Numbered from the stretch's first letter, positions 8,761 to 17,869 are shown. The stretch: DNA of 64,000 nucleotides from Bacteroides stercoris ATCC 43183 (GCF_025147325.1 NZ_CP102262.1:1364001-1428000); one strand, 5' to 3'. Numbers and translations: made by a program. The notes: generated by a model from the sequence alone, not told the origin.

Positions 8761-9222
8761 GTGGATACTTTAAGTTACAAGACCATTTCTGCAAACAAAG
8801 CTACAGTGACTAAAGAATGGGTCATTGTTGACGCTACAGACCAGGTATTGGGTCGTCTGGGCGCAAAAGTTGCGAAACTGTTGAGAGGAAAGTATAAACC
8901 TAACTTTACTCCTCACGTAGATTGCGGCGATAATGTAATCATTATCAATGCCAACAAAGTAAAATTAACCGGTAACAAGTGGAATGACAAGGTATATCTG
9001 TCATACACAGGCTATCCCGGCGGTCAGAGAGAAATCACTCCTGCTCGTTTGCAGGCAAAACCGAACGGTGATGACAAGTTGCTGAGAAAAGTAGTAAAGG
9101 GTATGCTGCCTAAAAATAAGTTGGGCGCCAAATTGCTGGGCAATATGTATGTATATGCCGGCAGCGAGCACAAGCATGATGCTCAGAACCCGAAAATGAT
9201 TGATATTAACGCACTTAAATAA
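8761..9222 (+). CDS. rplM: 50S ribosomal protein L13
   Basis: A 153-residue large-subunit protein. The start is a GTG, with the sequence MDTLSYKTISANKATVTKEW that is usual for Bacteroidetes L13. No better ATG gives the N terminus, and a weak TTAAGA lies just upstream. Family signatures include VIVDATDQVLGRLGAKVAKL, HVDCGDNVIIINA and the late VYAGSEHKHDAQNP. It is followed after 6 bp by rpsI, the conserved L13-S9 pair. Confidence 0.97.
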   Translation: MDTLSYKTISANKATVTKEWVIVDATDQVLGRLGAKVAKLLRGKYKPNFTPHVDCGDNVIIINANKVKLTGNKWNDKVYLSYTGYPGGQREITPARLQAKPNGDDKLLRKVVKGMLPKNKLGAKLLGNMYVYAGSEHKHDAQNPKMIDINALK

Positions 9223-9228
9223 GAGATA

Positions 9229-9615
9229 ATGGAAGTAGTAAATGCATTAGGCAGACGTAAAAGTGCAATTGCACGTATTTTCGTAAGCGAAGGTACTGGA
9301 AAGATTACTATTAACAAGAGAGACCTCGCAGAGTACTTTCCATCAAGCATTCTTCAGTATGTAGTTAAACAACCGTTGAACAAGCTGGGTGTTGCTGAAA
9401 AGTACGACATCAAAGTAAACCTCTGCGGTGGCGGTTTCACCGGACAGTCTCAGGCATTGCGTCTTGCAATTGCTCGCGCTTTGGTGAAAATCAATGCTGA
9501 AGATAAAGCTGCTCTCCGTGCTGAAGGCTTCATGACTCGCGATCCCCGTTCTGTTGAACGTAAGAAACCGGGACAGCCGAAAGCTCGTCGTAGATTCCAG
9601 TTCAGTAAACGTTAA
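9229..9615 (+). CDS. rpsI: 30S ribosomal protein S9
   Basis: A 128-residue small-subunit protein. It begins VNALGRRKSAIARI and ends in the conserved basic tail RRRFQFSKR, whose terminal Arg reaches the P-site tRNA in known ribosomes. It is translationally linked to rplM with a 6-bp gap. Confidence 0.98.
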   Translation: MEVVNALGRRKSAIARIFVSEGTGKITINKRDLAEYFPSSILQYVVKQPLNKLGVAEKYDIKVNLCGGGFTGQSQALRLAIARALVKINAEDKAALRAEGFMTRDPRSVERKKPGQPKARRRFQFSKR

Positions 9616-9792
9616 GAGTTGGAGAACGGTTGGGGCGGACAAGTTGCTTAATTCTCGACTTTCACCTCTCAACTCTCAACTGAAAAAGCGTTTAGTATCT
9701 AAACTACCGGGACTCTTCATTCGGATAGGCTACCCGGCGGTTGGTTTAGAAAAAACAAAAAAGAAAGTAAACGATTTAAAGATTAAAACAAA

Positions 9793-10629
9793 ATGTCAAG
9801 AACTAATTTTGATACATTATTGGAAGCCGGTTGTCACTTCGGTCACTTGAAAAGAAAGTGGAACCCTGCAATGGCTCCTTATATCTTCATGGAGCGCAAT
9901 GGTATTCATATCATTGACCTCAACAAGACGGTTGCTAAAATTGACGAAGCTGCTGAAGCTTTGAAGCAAATCGCTAAATCAGGAAAGAAAGTCCTGTTTG
10001 TTGCTACTAAAAAACAAGCTAAGCAGGTGGTTGCCGACAAGGCTGCATCTGTAAATATGCCTTATGTAATCGAGCGCTGGCCGGGTGGTATGTTGACCAA
10101 CTTCCCGACAATCCGTAAGGCTGTGAAGAAGATGGCTACTATCGATAAGCTGACTAACGATGGTACTTATTCTAACCTCTCTAAGAGAGAAATCCTGCAA
10201 ATCTCCCGTCAACGTGCCAAGTTGGACAAGACGTTGGGTTCTATCGCTGACCTGACTCGTCTGCCGTCTGCTTTGTTCGTTATCGACGTAATGAAGGAGA
10301 ATATTGCAGTTCGCGAAGCCAACCGTTTGGGTATTCCCGTATTCGGTATCGTTGATACCAACTCCGATCCTACGAATATCGACTTCGTTATTCCGGCAAA
10401 CGATGACGCTACCAAGTCGGTAGAAGTTATCTTGGATGCTTGCTGCGCTGCTATGCAGGAAGGTTTGGAAGAACGTAAGGCTGAGAAGGTAGACATGGAA
10501 GCTGCCGGTGAGGCTCCTGCCAACAAAGGCAAGAAGAAAGCTACAAAAGCAAGACTCGACAAGTCTGACGAGGAAGCAATCAACGCAGCTAAAGCTGCCG
10601 CTTTCATTAAGGAAGACGAAGAGGCTTAA
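9793..10629 (+). CDS. rpsB: 30S ribosomal protein S2
   Basis: A 278-residue protein of the small subunit. It has RTNFDTLLEAGCHFGHLKRKWNP at the start, RWPGGMLTNFPTIRKAVKKM near residue 98, and PSALFVIDVMKENIAVREAN. A charged, Ala- and Lys-rich tail of about 45 residues follows the core and is common in Bacteroidetes S2. It sits in the conserved S2-EF-Ts order. The 177-bp gap before it holds imperfect GAGTTG/CAACTC inverted repeats. Confidence 0.97.
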   Translation: MSRTNFDTLLEAGCHFGHLKRKWNPAMAPYIFMERNGIHIIDLNKTVAKIDEAAEALKQIAKSGKKVLFVATKKQAKQVVADKAASVNMPYVIERWPGGMLTNFPTIRKAVKKMATIDKLTNDGTYSNLSKREILQISRQRAKLDKTLGSIADLTRLPSALFVIDVMKENIAVREANRLGIPVFGIVDTNSDPTNIDFVIPANDDATKSVEVILDACCAAMQEGLEERKAEKVDMEAAGEAPANKGKKKATKARLDKSDEEAINAAKAAAFIKEDEEA

Positions 10630-10638
10630 TTCATAGTG

Positions 10639-10690
10639 GAGAGTTGAGAATTGAAAGTTGAGAGTTACTTTACAGCAATTCTCAATTCTC
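10639..10690 (+). repeat. Intergenic inverted repeat between rpsB and tsf
   Basis: GAGAGTTGAGAATTG (10639-10653) pairs with CAATTCTCAATTCTC (10676-10690) with one G-U pair, and a T-run (CTCTTTTTC) follows shortly after. Related GAGTTG/CAACTC segments occur in the rpsI-rpsB gap (about 9616-9680). It may act as a partial terminator or be a dispersed intergenic repeat. Confidence 0.65.
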
Positions 10691-10755
10691 TATTCTCAGC
10701 TCTTTTTCGCTTTTTAGAACGATATTTATTAACTAAAATATAAAGGAAAGATAGT

Positions 10756-11748
10756 ATGGCTGTAAGTATGGCTGATATAACCAAGCTCCGTAAAATGACC
10801 GGTGCTGGTATGATGGATTGCAAGAATGCATTGAACGATGCAGAAGGCGATTTCGATAAGGCAATGGAAATTATCCGTAAAAAAGGACAGGCTGTTGCTG
10901 CTAAGCGTTCAGACCGTGAAGCTTCTGAAGGCTGCGTTTTGGCTAAGACTACCGGTGACTTTGCCGTTATCATCGCTTTGAAGTGCGAAACCGACTTCGT
11001 AGCTCAGAATGCCGACTTCGTGAAACTGACTCAGGATATCCTTGACCTTGCCGTTGCCAATAAGTGCAAGACGTTGGATGAAGTAAAAGCCCTGCCGATG
11101 GGTAACGGTACTGTACAGGATGCAGTAACCGACCGTAGCGGTATCACAGGCGAGAAGATGGAACTCGACGGTTATCTGACTGTAGAGGGTGCAACTACGG
11201 TTGTGTACAACCACATGAACAGAAACGGTCTTTGCACGATTGTTGCTTTCAACAAGAATGTTGACGAACAGTTGGCTAAGCAAGTGGCCATGCAGATTGC
11301 TGCCATGAATCCGCTGGCTATCGACGAAGACGGTGTTTCTGAAGAAGTTAAGCAGAAAGAAATCGAAGTTGCTATCGAGAAGACAAAAGCCGAACAAGTA
11401 CAGAAGGCTGTTGAGGCTGCTTTGAAGAAAGCCGGCATCAACCCTGCTCACGTTGACAGCGAAGACCACATGGAAAGCAACATGGCTAAGGGATGGATTA
11501 CAGCTGAAGACGTAGCAAAGGCAAAAGAAATCATTGCTACAGTTTCTGCTGAAAAAGCTGCACACCTGCCGGAACAGATGATTCAGAATATTGCTAAAGG
11601 TCGTCTGGGTAAATTCCTGAAAGAAGTTTGCCTGCTGAACCAGGAAGATATCATGGATGGCAAGAAGACTGTAAGAGAAGTGCTGAAAGAAGCTGACCCT
11701 GAATTGAAAATCGTTGATTTCAAGCGTTTCACTTTGCGTGCTGAATAA
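10756..11748 (+). CDS. tsf: Translation elongation factor Ts
   Basis: The GDP/GTP exchange factor for EF-Tu, 330 residues. The N-terminal UBA-like domain reads LRKMTGAGMMDCKNALNDAEGD, followed by the EF-Tu-contacting core with ALKCETDFVAQNADFV. The C-terminal part ends in FKRFTLRAE, usual for Bacteroidetes. ATGs occur at 10756 and 10768; the first fits the common MAV-xMADITKL form. A strong terminator follows. Confidence 0.97.
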   Translation: MAVSMADITKLRKMTGAGMMDCKNALNDAEGDFDKAMEIIRKKGQAVAAKRSDREASEGCVLAKTTGDFAVIIALKCETDFVAQNADFVKLTQDILDLAVANKCKTLDEVKALPMGNGTVQDAVTDRSGITGEKMELDGYLTVEGATTVVYNHMNRNGLCTIVAFNKNVDEQLAKQVAMQIAAMNPLAIDEDGVSEEVKQKEIEVAIEKTKAEQVQKAVEAALKKAGINPAHVDSEDHMESNMAKGWITAEDVAKAKEIIATVSAEKAAHLPEQMIQNIAKGRLGKFLKEVCLLNQEDIMDGKKTVREVLKEADPELKIVDFKRFTLRAE

Positions 11749-11773
11749 TTCCGTACGGATGTAAATATATGGA

Positions 11774-11809
11774 AACGGTCGCATGGAAATATCCATAGCG
11801 ACCGTTTTT
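11774..11809 (+). terminator. Terminator after tsf
   Basis: AACGGTCGC and GCGACCGTT form the stem, extended by ATGGA/TCCAT, and run into a T-tract. It also lies at the 3' end of the convergent SUI1-type gene and may serve both strands. Confidence 0.88.
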
Positions 11810-11838
11810 CTTTATTATGTTTTTAAAGCAGCAGTGAG

Positions 11839-12198
11839 TTATCCCACCGTTTTGGTCTGTGTATACCCCTCTTTCTTTAGTAATTCCAGTACTTTTTGCT
11901 TAAAGTCTCCTTGTACAATGATTTCTCCGTCTTTGGAGCTTCCTCCCACACCGCATTTACTTTTAAGGAATTTGCCCAGTTCTTTCAAATCGTCTTCCGT
12001 ACCGATAAATCCGGTAACGAGAGTTACAACTTTACCGCCCCGGTTCTTGCGGTCCAATTGTACGCGCAGACGTTGTTGGGACGGTTGGAGAGTGGTTTGC
12101 TCTTCTTCATCGTCCAATTCGTATTTGAAGTCGGGGTTGGTTGAATACACTACATTCAGCCTGTCTTTCCAATCGTTCTCTTTTGGTTTCTTAGCCAT
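11839..12198 (-). CDS. SUI1/YciH-family translation factor
   Basis: A 119-residue eIF1-like protein. The SUI1 core covers about residues 45-119, with LRVQLDRKNRGGKVVTLVTG and the final CGVGGSSKDGEIIVQGDFKQ segment. The N-terminal 45 residues are acidic and unstructured. The ATG at 12198 (MAKKPKEND) is preferred over an upstream in-frame extension whose translation is not family-like. Bacterial members (YciH) can affect start-site choice under stress; the role here is inferred. It is divergent from rex and convergent with tsf. Confidence 0.9.
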   Translation of the reverse strand: MAKKPKENDWKDRLNVVYSTNPDFKYELDDEEEQTTLQPSQQRLRVQLDRKNRGGKVVTLVTGFIGTEDDLKELGKFLKSKCGVGGSSKDGEIIVQGDFKQKVLELLKKEGYTQTKTVG

Positions 12199-12232
12199 AT
12201 ATACTTGTTTTAATTTTCTCACAAAAGGAGTC

Positions 12233-12263
12233 CAAAAATACGGTTTTACAAGGAACTTTGCAA
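12233..12263 (-). promoter_or_regulatory. Promoter for the SUI1-type gene
   Basis: On the minus strand TATTTTTG (12240-12233) matches TAnnTTTG. A TTG lies 20 bp upstream at 12263-12261. Confidence 0.55.
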
Positions 12264-12325
12264 TCACAGGTAGAAATAATGTTAACCTTTTGTCATAGAT
12301 ATATTATAGATTGGAAAAAAAGCAC

Positions 12326-12333
12326 TACTTTTG
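12326..12333 (+). promoter_or_regulatory. -7 box for rex
   Basis: TACTTTTG matches TAnnTTTG, 34 bp before the rex ATG. No -33 TTG at 19 bp is seen. Confidence 0.6.
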
Positions 12334-12367
12334 TCAGTCATAATATTGAGAACTTAAAGGAAAAGCT

Positions 12368-13024
12368 ATGAACAGTCAGTTACAAAAGAAAGACTCTACA
12401 AAGGTGCCGGAACCTACCTTGCGCCGGCTTCCGTGGTATCTTTCCAATGTAAAATTGCTTAGAAAAAGAGGGGAGCGTTTCGTTTCTTCTACTCAAATTT
12501 CCAAAGAAATCAATATTGATGCCTCTCAGATAGCGAAGGACTTGTCATATGTCAATATTTCCGGCCGTACCCGTGTGGGGTATGAGATAGATACGCTGAT
12601 TGCCGTGCTGGAAGATTTTTTGGGATTTACCAATATACATAAAGCATTTCTTTTCGGTGTGGGAAGTTTGGGTGGTGCATTGCTGCGAGATTCCGGTTTG
12701 AACCATTTCGGTCTGGAGATTGTGGCAGCATTTGATGTAAATCCCGATTTGGTAGGGACAGCATTGAATGGCATTCCAATCTATCATTCCGATGATTTTG
12801 AAGAGAAAATGCAGGCATATGACGTCAATATCGGTGTGCTGACAGTACCTATTGAGATTGCGCAGAAAATTACGGATACGATGGTGGCAGGCGGCATTAA
12901 AGCCGTATGGAATTTTACTCCGTTCCGTATCCGTGTGCCGGAAGATATAGTGGTTCAGAACACTTCGTTGTATGCACATCTGGCAGTAATGTTTAACCGT
13001 TTGAATTTTAATGAGATAAGGTGA
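12368..13024 (+). CDS. rex: Redox-sensing transcriptional repressor Rex
   Basis: A 218-residue NADH/NAD+ sensing repressor. An N-terminal winged helix (PEPTLRRLPWYLSNVKLL, VSSTQISKEINIDASQIAKD) is followed by a Rossmann domain with GVGSLGGAL near residue 98 and AAFDVNPDLVG. A final helix at the C terminus (LYAHLAVMFNRLNF) swaps between subunits in known structures. The family represses fermentation and respiratory genes and releases DNA when NADH rises. The stop overlaps the next gene's ATG by one base, so the FAH-family hydrolase is probably co-expressed. Confidence 0.95.
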   Translation: MNSQLQKKDSTKVPEPTLRRLPWYLSNVKLLRKRGERFVSSTQISKEINIDASQIAKDLSYVNISGRTRVGYEIDTLIAVLEDFLGFTNIHKAFLFGVGSLGGALLRDSGLNHFGLEIVAAFDVNPDLVGTALNGIPIYHSDDFEEKMQAYDVNIGVLTVPIEIAQKITDTMVAGGIKAVWNFTPFRIRVPEDIVVQNTSLYAHLAVMFNRLNFNEIR

Positions 13025-13641
13025 TGAAGATCATAGCAGTAGGGATGAATTATGCACAGCACAATAAGGAGCTTGGGCATACTCAGGAGAATAGTGAACC
13101 TGTTATCTTCATGAAACCCGACTCGGCTATTTTGAAAGACGGCAAGCCGTTTTTTGTTCCCGACTTCTCCCATGAAGTTCATTACGAAACGGAAGTTGTG
13201 GTACGTATTTGTCGGTTAGGTAAGAATATAGCTCCCCGTTTTGCGCATCGTTATTATGATGCGGTGACGGTAGGCATTGATTTTACAGCCCGTGACTTGC
13301 AGCGGAAATTCCGTGAAGCCGGTAACCCGTGGGAGCTGTGCAAAGGGTTTGACAACTCAGCAGCTATCGGTACGTTCATTTCTTTGGAACAAGCCGGTGG
13401 AGACTTGCAGAATTTGGATTTCCATCTCGATATAGATGGCCGTGAAGTACAACGTGGCAATACGGCAGACATGCTTTTCAAGATAGACGATATAATAGCC
13501 TATGTCAGTCGTTTTATGACTTTGAAGATTGGTGATTTACTGTTTACAGGTACCCCTGCCGGAGTAGGACCCGTCAGTGTCGGTCAGCATTTGCAAGGTT
13601 ATTTAGGCGGGGAAAAGCTGCTCGATTTTCATATCCGCTGA
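13024..13641 (+). CDS. Fumarylacetoacetate hydrolase (FAH) family protein
   Basis: A 205-residue C-C bond hydrolase or decarboxylase fold. It matches the YcgM/fumarylpyruvase type: it begins KIIAVGMNYAQHNKEL, carries metal-ligand acidic residues in HEVHYETEVVV, and ends its core with GDLLFTGTPAGVGPV. The ATG at 13024 overlaps the rex stop (TGATG), which favours it over the GTG three bases upstream. Substrates of this branch include oxaloacetate (enol form), acylpyruvates and fumarylpyruvate; the one used here is not known. Confidence 0.88.
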   Translation: MKIIAVGMNYAQHNKELGHTQENSEPVIFMKPDSAILKDGKPFFVPDFSHEVHYETEVVVRICRLGKNIAPRFAHRYYDAVTVGIDFTARDLQRKFREAGNPWELCKGFDNSAAIGTFISLEQAGGDLQNLDFHLDIDGREVQRGNTADMLFKIDDIIAYVSRFMTLKIGDLLFTGTPAGVGPVSVGQHLQGYLGGEKLLDFHIR

Positions 13642-13798
13642 TTTCGTCAGCTCTTTCATACTCTTTGTATTAGGTTGTAAGACTTGCTGTTTGTATTTAG
13701 GTACGTAATCCCTCTCATTAAGGAAAAATAGCAGAATATCTTTGAGCCGATAGTGAATAATGCCTACTTTAGCACGTTTATTATATAATTGAAAAGAT

Positions 13799-14278
13799 AT
13801 GAAGATACGTGTTGGTTTTGGCTTTGATGTTCACCGGCTGGTGACAGATAGAGAACTTTGGTTGGGTGGTGTACGCCTGGAGCATGAGAAAGGTCTCTTG
13901 GGACATTCGGATGCAGATGTGCTGATACATGCTATTTGCGATGCATTGCTGGGTGCGGCGAATATGCGCGACATAGGCTATCACTTTCCCGATACGGCAG
14001 GCGAATTTAAAAATATAGATAGTAAGATATTGTTGAAGAAAACGGTGGACCTGATAGGTAGTAAAGGGTATTCCGTTGGTAATATTGATGCGACAATCTG
14101 TGCGGAACGACCCAAGTTGAAAACTCATATACCCGCCATGCAGCAGACTCTTTCTGCTGTGTTGGGGATTGATGAAGACGATGTATCCGTGAAGGCTACC
14201 ACTACGGAGAAGTTGGGCTTTACAGGACGGGAAGAGGGAATATCGGCTTATGCAACTGTCTTGATAGTTAAAGAATAA
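13799..14278 (+). CDS. ispF: 2-C-methyl-D-erythritol 2,4-cyclodiphosphate synthase
   Basis: A 159-residue trimeric MEP-pathway enzyme that makes the cyclic diphosphate precursor of isoprenoids. The zinc ligands are in GFDVHRLV (Asp, His) and GHSDADVLIHAICDALLG. The active-site segments FPDT and TTTEKLGFTGREEGISAYA follow. It stands 30 bp before the split phosphoesterase gene and may have formed an operon with it before the element inserted. Confidence 0.97.
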   Translation: MKIRVGFGFDVHRLVTDRELWLGGVRLEHEKGLLGHSDADVLIHAICDALLGAANMRDIGYHFPDTAGEFKNIDSKILLKKTVDLIGSKGYSVGNIDATICAERPKLKTHIPAMQQTLSAVLGIDEDDVSVKATTTEKLGFTGREEGISAYATVLIVKE

Positions 14279-14308
14279 ACGAACTCCGAATCAAAATCAG
14301 AAAATACT

Positions 14309-14548
14309 ATGAAACAATTTGCTTTGACCCTTTGTATGGTACTGCTGTCCGTAATGTTCTGCCGGGCACAGATAAAGCCCTTGAAATTCGATAAAAACGG
14401 GGAATTCAAAATAGTGCAGTTTACCGACGTGCATTTCCAATATGGTAATCCTGCCTCGGATATTGCCTTGAAGCGTATCAATGAAGTGCTTGATGCAGAA
14501 CATCCCGACCTGGTTGTATTTACCGGTGACGTGGTGTATGCGAAGTAA
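14309..14548 (+). pseudogene. Metallophosphoesterase gene, 5' fragment
   Basis: The first 79 residues of a secreted calcineurin-type phosphoesterase. It has a signal peptide (MKQFALTLCMVLLSVMFCRA), motif I FTDVHFQ and motif II VFTGDVVY. The frame then meets TAA supplied by the inserted element at 14546. The rest of the protein resumes at 25171 in the matching frame with QPAETAMRTVL and the GNHD motif. The product here lacks most of the active site and should be non-functional. Confidence 0.9.
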
Positions 14549-14560
14549 CAAGAAATGTGA
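14547..14560 (+). repeat. Left terminal inverted repeat (att core) of the element
   Basis: AACAAGAAATGTGA matches 11 of 14 bases of the inverted right-end copy at 25154-25167. It is a likely integrase core-binding site next to the crossover. Confidence 0.7.
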
Positions 14561-14734
14561 TTATAATCTATTGAATAATAGATTTTTGAAGAAGAAGAGT
14601 AGAACAATGGGTAACGATGTAGAAATGAGCGAAACTCTTTAGTTTGCTGTGATTTACCATTGCTTCAAATAACTCACTACAAAAATAACTATAATAACTG
14701 GATTGCCAAATTTAAAATTAAACAATCTTCGTTA

Positions 14735-14750
14735 TAGCTATAAATAACTA
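14735..14750 (+). promoter_or_regulatory. Operator copy 1, near-palindrome TAGCTATAAATAACTA
   Basis: It differs at two bases from the perfect palindrome at 18826-18841. It ends 23 bp before the -7 box TATCTTTG (14774-14781), and both copies are followed by TTT. The site sits where a class-II activator would sit. The neighbouring PAS-LuxR protein is the obvious candidate to bind it. Confidence 0.65.
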
Positions 14751-14773
14751 TTTAAACATAAGCAGAATACCGC

Positions 14774-14781
14774 TATCTTTG
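14774..14781 (+). promoter_or_regulatory. -7 box for the nucleotidyltransferase-MATE operon
   Basis: TATCTTTG matches TAnnTTTG, 19 bp before the ATG at 14801. The base positions where a -33 TTTG should be read TTTA and abut the operator, which suits an activator-dependent promoter. Confidence 0.65.
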
Positions 14782-14800
14782 CAATCTAAAAAATGGAAAT

Positions 14801-15388
14801 ATGAAGCAAATTGAAGAAATTGCAACAGAGAATCAGCAAAAAGCGTGGGAGATTATCAGGGATACCAATGTTATGGGTATTTGGCAAGATGCAGGGGCAA
14901 CTATCAACCTTGTTGGCTCACTAAAAACGGGGCTACTGGTAAAACATAGGGACATTGATTTTCATATCTATACTGAATGTTTGGATATTGCCGACAGTTT
15001 TTCAGTAATGACGAAGCTGGCACAGCATCCACGCATCAAACGCATTGAGTACGGGAATCTGATAGATACAGACGAAAAATGTATCGAATGGCACGCTTGG
15101 TATGAGGACGAGTGTAAAAACCTTTGGCAGTTGGATATGATTCATATTGAAAAAGGCTCTACTTATGACGGTTACTTTGAGAAAGTTGCAGAGCGTATCT
15201 CCGCACTCTTAACCGAAGATACTCGCCAAGCAATCTTGCGACTTAAATACGAAACTCCTGAAACGGAGAAAATTATGGGTATCCTCTATTATAAGGCGGT
15301 AATTCAAGGTGGTGTGCGTACCTATACCGAGTTTGCAGAGTGGATAAAAAGCAATCCTACCGATGGCGTAATCGAGTGGATGCCGTAA
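14801..15388 (+). CDS. Nucleotidyltransferase-fold protein, function unknown
   Basis: A 195-residue cytoplasmic protein. LVGSLKTGLLVKHRDIDFHI near residues 37-56 is a pol-beta-type nucleotidyltransferase signature (GS followed by DxD). The family includes antibiotic nucleotidyltransferases and sugar or RNA NTases. The rest (WHAWYEDECKNLWQLDMIHIEK, a second acidic strand) is compatible with this fold. It precedes the MATE gene by one base, so the pair is one operon and a role in drug tolerance is conceivable. I recall relatives labelled phosphoglycerate mutase in databases; nothing here supports that. Confidence 0.7.
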   Translation: MKQIEEIATENQQKAWEIIRDTNVMGIWQDAGATINLVGSLKTGLLVKHRDIDFHIYTECLDIADSFSVMTKLAQHPRIKRIEYGNLIDTDEKCIEWHAWYEDECKNLWQLDMIHIEKGSTYDGYFEKVAERISALLTEDTRQAILRLKYETPETEKIMGILYYKAVIQGGVRTYTEFAEWIKSNPTDGVIEWMP

Positions 15389-15389
15389 T

Positions 15390-16574
15390 ATGGATATATC
15401 CTATAAGAATATTTGTCGTATCACATTACCCGTACTCCTGAGCCTATTAGTAGAACAAATCATAGGAATTACAGATACTGCCTTTTTAGGTCATGTTGGG
15501 GAGACGGAATTAGCAGCTTCGGCAATTGCCGGAGTTTGTTATCTTATTCTGTTTGTGATTGGTTCGGGTTTTGGGGTAGGATTACAGGTGCTTATTGCAC
15601 GGCTCAACGGAGAGAAGAAAAATAGAGAGGTAACAACCATATTTTCAACAGGTTTTTACTTCCTGATTCTTTTGGCTGGTATTATTATTATTGCATCTCA
15701 ATTTGCTTTGCCACCGATACTGCATCAAGTTATCAAGTCCGAAAAGATTTATTCGGCAGCACTCTTATATCTCAACTGGCGTATATACGGACTGCTTTTC
15801 GCTTTTATCATTGTCGCATTTAGGGCGTATTACATCGGAATTACCCGAACGAAAATATTGTCGGTATGCTCGCTAACGATGGTAGTTGTGAATGTCATAT
15901 GTAATTATGTCTTGGTCTTTGGAAAATTTGGTTTTCCTGCATTCGGAATTGAGGGAGCAGGTATGGGTTCGTGTATCGCAGAATTTTCGGCAGCCTTTGT
16001 TTTTATCTTATATTACCGATTTACGACAAACGGTCGTCTGTTCGAGCGAATCTCTAATATCAAACGTCAATGGCACGATTTGAAACGAATTTTGCATCTT
16101 TCCAGTTGGACAATGTTACAATCATTCTTATCGCTTGCTTCGTGGCTAATCTTTTTTGTGGTTATAGAACACATCGGGGAAACAGCACTTGCTACATCCA
16201 ACATTGTGAGAAGTATTTCGGCTGTACCATTTATGCTTGTACAGGCGTTTGCTTCAACGGGGAGTGCATTAGTGAGCAACCTAATTGGTGAAGGCAGGCA
16301 AAATATGGTTTTATCTCTGTGCCGAAGAGTTATAAAGATGTGCTATTACTTCTGTATCCCCTTGATGTTGGTAGGATTTATTTTTCCTGACCTCTTTCTA
16401 AAGCTATATACCGACAACACCGTTTTGATTCAAGAATCGTTATCACCATTGTATATTATGCTATCTTCATTTTTGCTATCTGTTCCGGCATTTGTTTTAT
16501 ATTGTGCCATATCGGGAACGGGGAACACATTTATAACACTAAAACACTACTGTCCCGTAAAAGTGGATAAATAG
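15390..16574 (+). pseudogene. MATE efflux protein, 5' part, interrupted by an IS
   Basis: A multidrug and toxin extrusion family transporter with about ten of twelve membrane helices left. It begins KNICRITLPVLLSLLVEQIIG and contains GMGSCIAEF and SGTGNTFITLK. From residue 386 the frame runs into the IS4-family element and ends nine residues later. Joining 15390-16544 to 17879-18046 (one target-site copy) restores an uninterrupted 440-residue protein. The original function was proton- or sodium-coupled export across the inner membrane. The truncated form lacks the final helices and is probably inactive. Confidence 0.9.
16536..16544 (+). repeat. Target-site duplication, left copy
   Basis: ACACTAAAA, repeated exactly at 17870-17878 on the other side of the IS. 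Confidence 0.88.
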
Positions 16575-17869
16575 TTCTTTGAAATTATTGAAATATAGTC
16601 AATTACACGGTTTTTTGAAATGAAACGGACTTGATTTTGCAACTTTGCAGTCTAATACAAATGGCTGCTATGTTCCAAGACAAATACGTATTCTCTCAAT
16701 TAACCGCTTTTCTGAACAGGACTCAGTTCAACAACTATGTTCGCAAGTATGATGGCAACAGATATGTGAAACATTTCACTTGCTGGAATCAGATGCTCGC
16801 GATGATGTTTGGACAACTGAGTAACCGTGAGAGCCTGCGAGACTTAGTCGTTGCTTTCGAGGCGCATAGGGCCAAGCAATATCATCTTGGTTTAGGTCGT
16901 GAACCGATAGCCAAGACAACTCTTGCGACAGCGAACCAGAACCGTGATTACAGAATCTTCGAAGACTTTGCATTCTATATGATGAAGGAAGCCTGCGAGA
17001 AGCGGACGACCAACATCCTTGACATTTCCGGAAAGAAATATGCGTTTGATTCAACAACGATTCCGTTGTGTCTTGCAACATTCCCATGGGCAAAGTTCCG
17101 AAGCAAGAAAGGAGGGGTGAAAGCTCATGTCTTATACGACATTGAAGCACAAGTTCCTGCCTTCTATACTGTAACTACTGCATCAAAGCATGATTCCACA
17201 GCAATGTCTTCAATCCATTATGAACCAAATGCTTATTATATATTCGACAGGGCTTATGACTCCTTTAAAGAACTCTATAGGATACATCTTACAGACTCTT
17301 TCTTTGTTGTCAGAGCCAAGACGAACTTAAAGTATAAGACAGTCAGATGGAAGCGAAGAATGCCAAAGAACATAATGACAGATGCGGAAGTGAAACTGAC
17401 CGGATATCTCTCCGAGAAAAAATATCCTGAGTCATTCAGACTCGTCCGATATTACGACGAAGAGGATGACCGTGAGTTCACTTTTTTGACGAATGCAAAA
17501 CAACTTTCTGCACTGGATGTCGCCGATCTTTATAAGAAAAGATGGTTAATCGAGCTGTTCTTCAAATGGCTCAAGCAGCATCTCAAGATAAAGAAATTCT
17601 GGGGCACAACAGAGAACGCTGTTCGCATACAAATCAGTGTGGCTATTATCACGTACTGTCTTGTGGCTATTGTCCAACATGATATGAAGTTGAAACGTTC
17701 AACCTATGAAGTTTTACAAATTCTCAGCATATCATTGACTGACAAAACCCACTTGCGTGACCTGTTCGACAAGACTAATTTCAATGATGTCAAAGATCTA
17801 AATGATCCCCTGATTCCGGGGCTTTTTGATTAATTGTTTAACTCGTCCCATTTTAACGGGACACTAATG
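16545..17869. mobile_element. IS4-family insertion sequence in the MATE gene
   Basis: A 1325-bp element. Its ends are imperfect inverted repeats with the pattern CAnTAnTGTCCCGTnAAAnTGG (left from 16545, right ending at 17869), flanked by a 9-bp duplication ACACTAAAA. A single transposase gene fills the inside. The perfect target duplication and open transposase frame suggest a recent insertion. Confidence 0.9.
16661..17833 (+). CDS. IS4-family transposase
   Basis: A 390-residue DDE transposase from the ATG at 16661. A TTG-led extension upstream is less likely. The N-terminal DUF4372-like part reads QLTAFLNRTQFNNYVRKYDG. The catalytic Asp residues are in YAFDSTTI and YIFDRAYDS. The C-terminal signature YKKRWLIELFFKWLKQHL gives the IS4 Y-R-E-K motif with the catalytic Glu. 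It appears intact. Confidence 0.93.
   Translation: MAAMFQDKYVFSQLTAFLNRTQFNNYVRKYDGNRYVKHFTCWNQMLAMMFGQLSNRESLRDLVVAFEAHRAKQYHLGLGREPIAKTTLATANQNRDYRIFEDFAFYMMKEACEKRTTNILDISGKKYAFDSTTIPLCLATFPWAKFRSKKGGVKAHVLYDIEAQVPAFYTVTTASKHDSTAMSSIHYEPNAYYIFDRAYDSFKELYRIHLTDSFFVVRAKTNLKYKTVRWKRRMPKNIMTDAEVKLTGYLSEKKYPESFRLVRYYDEEDDREFTFLTNAKQLSALDVADLYKKRWLIELFFKWLKQHLKIKKFWGTTENAVRIQISVAIITYCLVAIVQHDMKLKRSTYEVLQILSISLTDKTHLRDLFDKTNFNDVKDLNDPLIPGLFD

Noticed and set aside
12286..12333. Full -33/-7 promoter for rex using TTTTG at 12288
   Set aside because: The spacing to the -7 box is 33 bp, too long, so only the -7 box is reported.
13642..13798. Small gene between the FAH-family gene and ispF
   Set aside because: No frame with a plausible start and protein-like content. 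A near -7 box TACTTTAG suggests only an ispF promoter.
14801..15388. Phosphoglycerate mutase as the product
   Set aside because: No RHG motif or phosphatase histidines are present; the GS...DxD pattern fits a nucleotidyltransferase fold.
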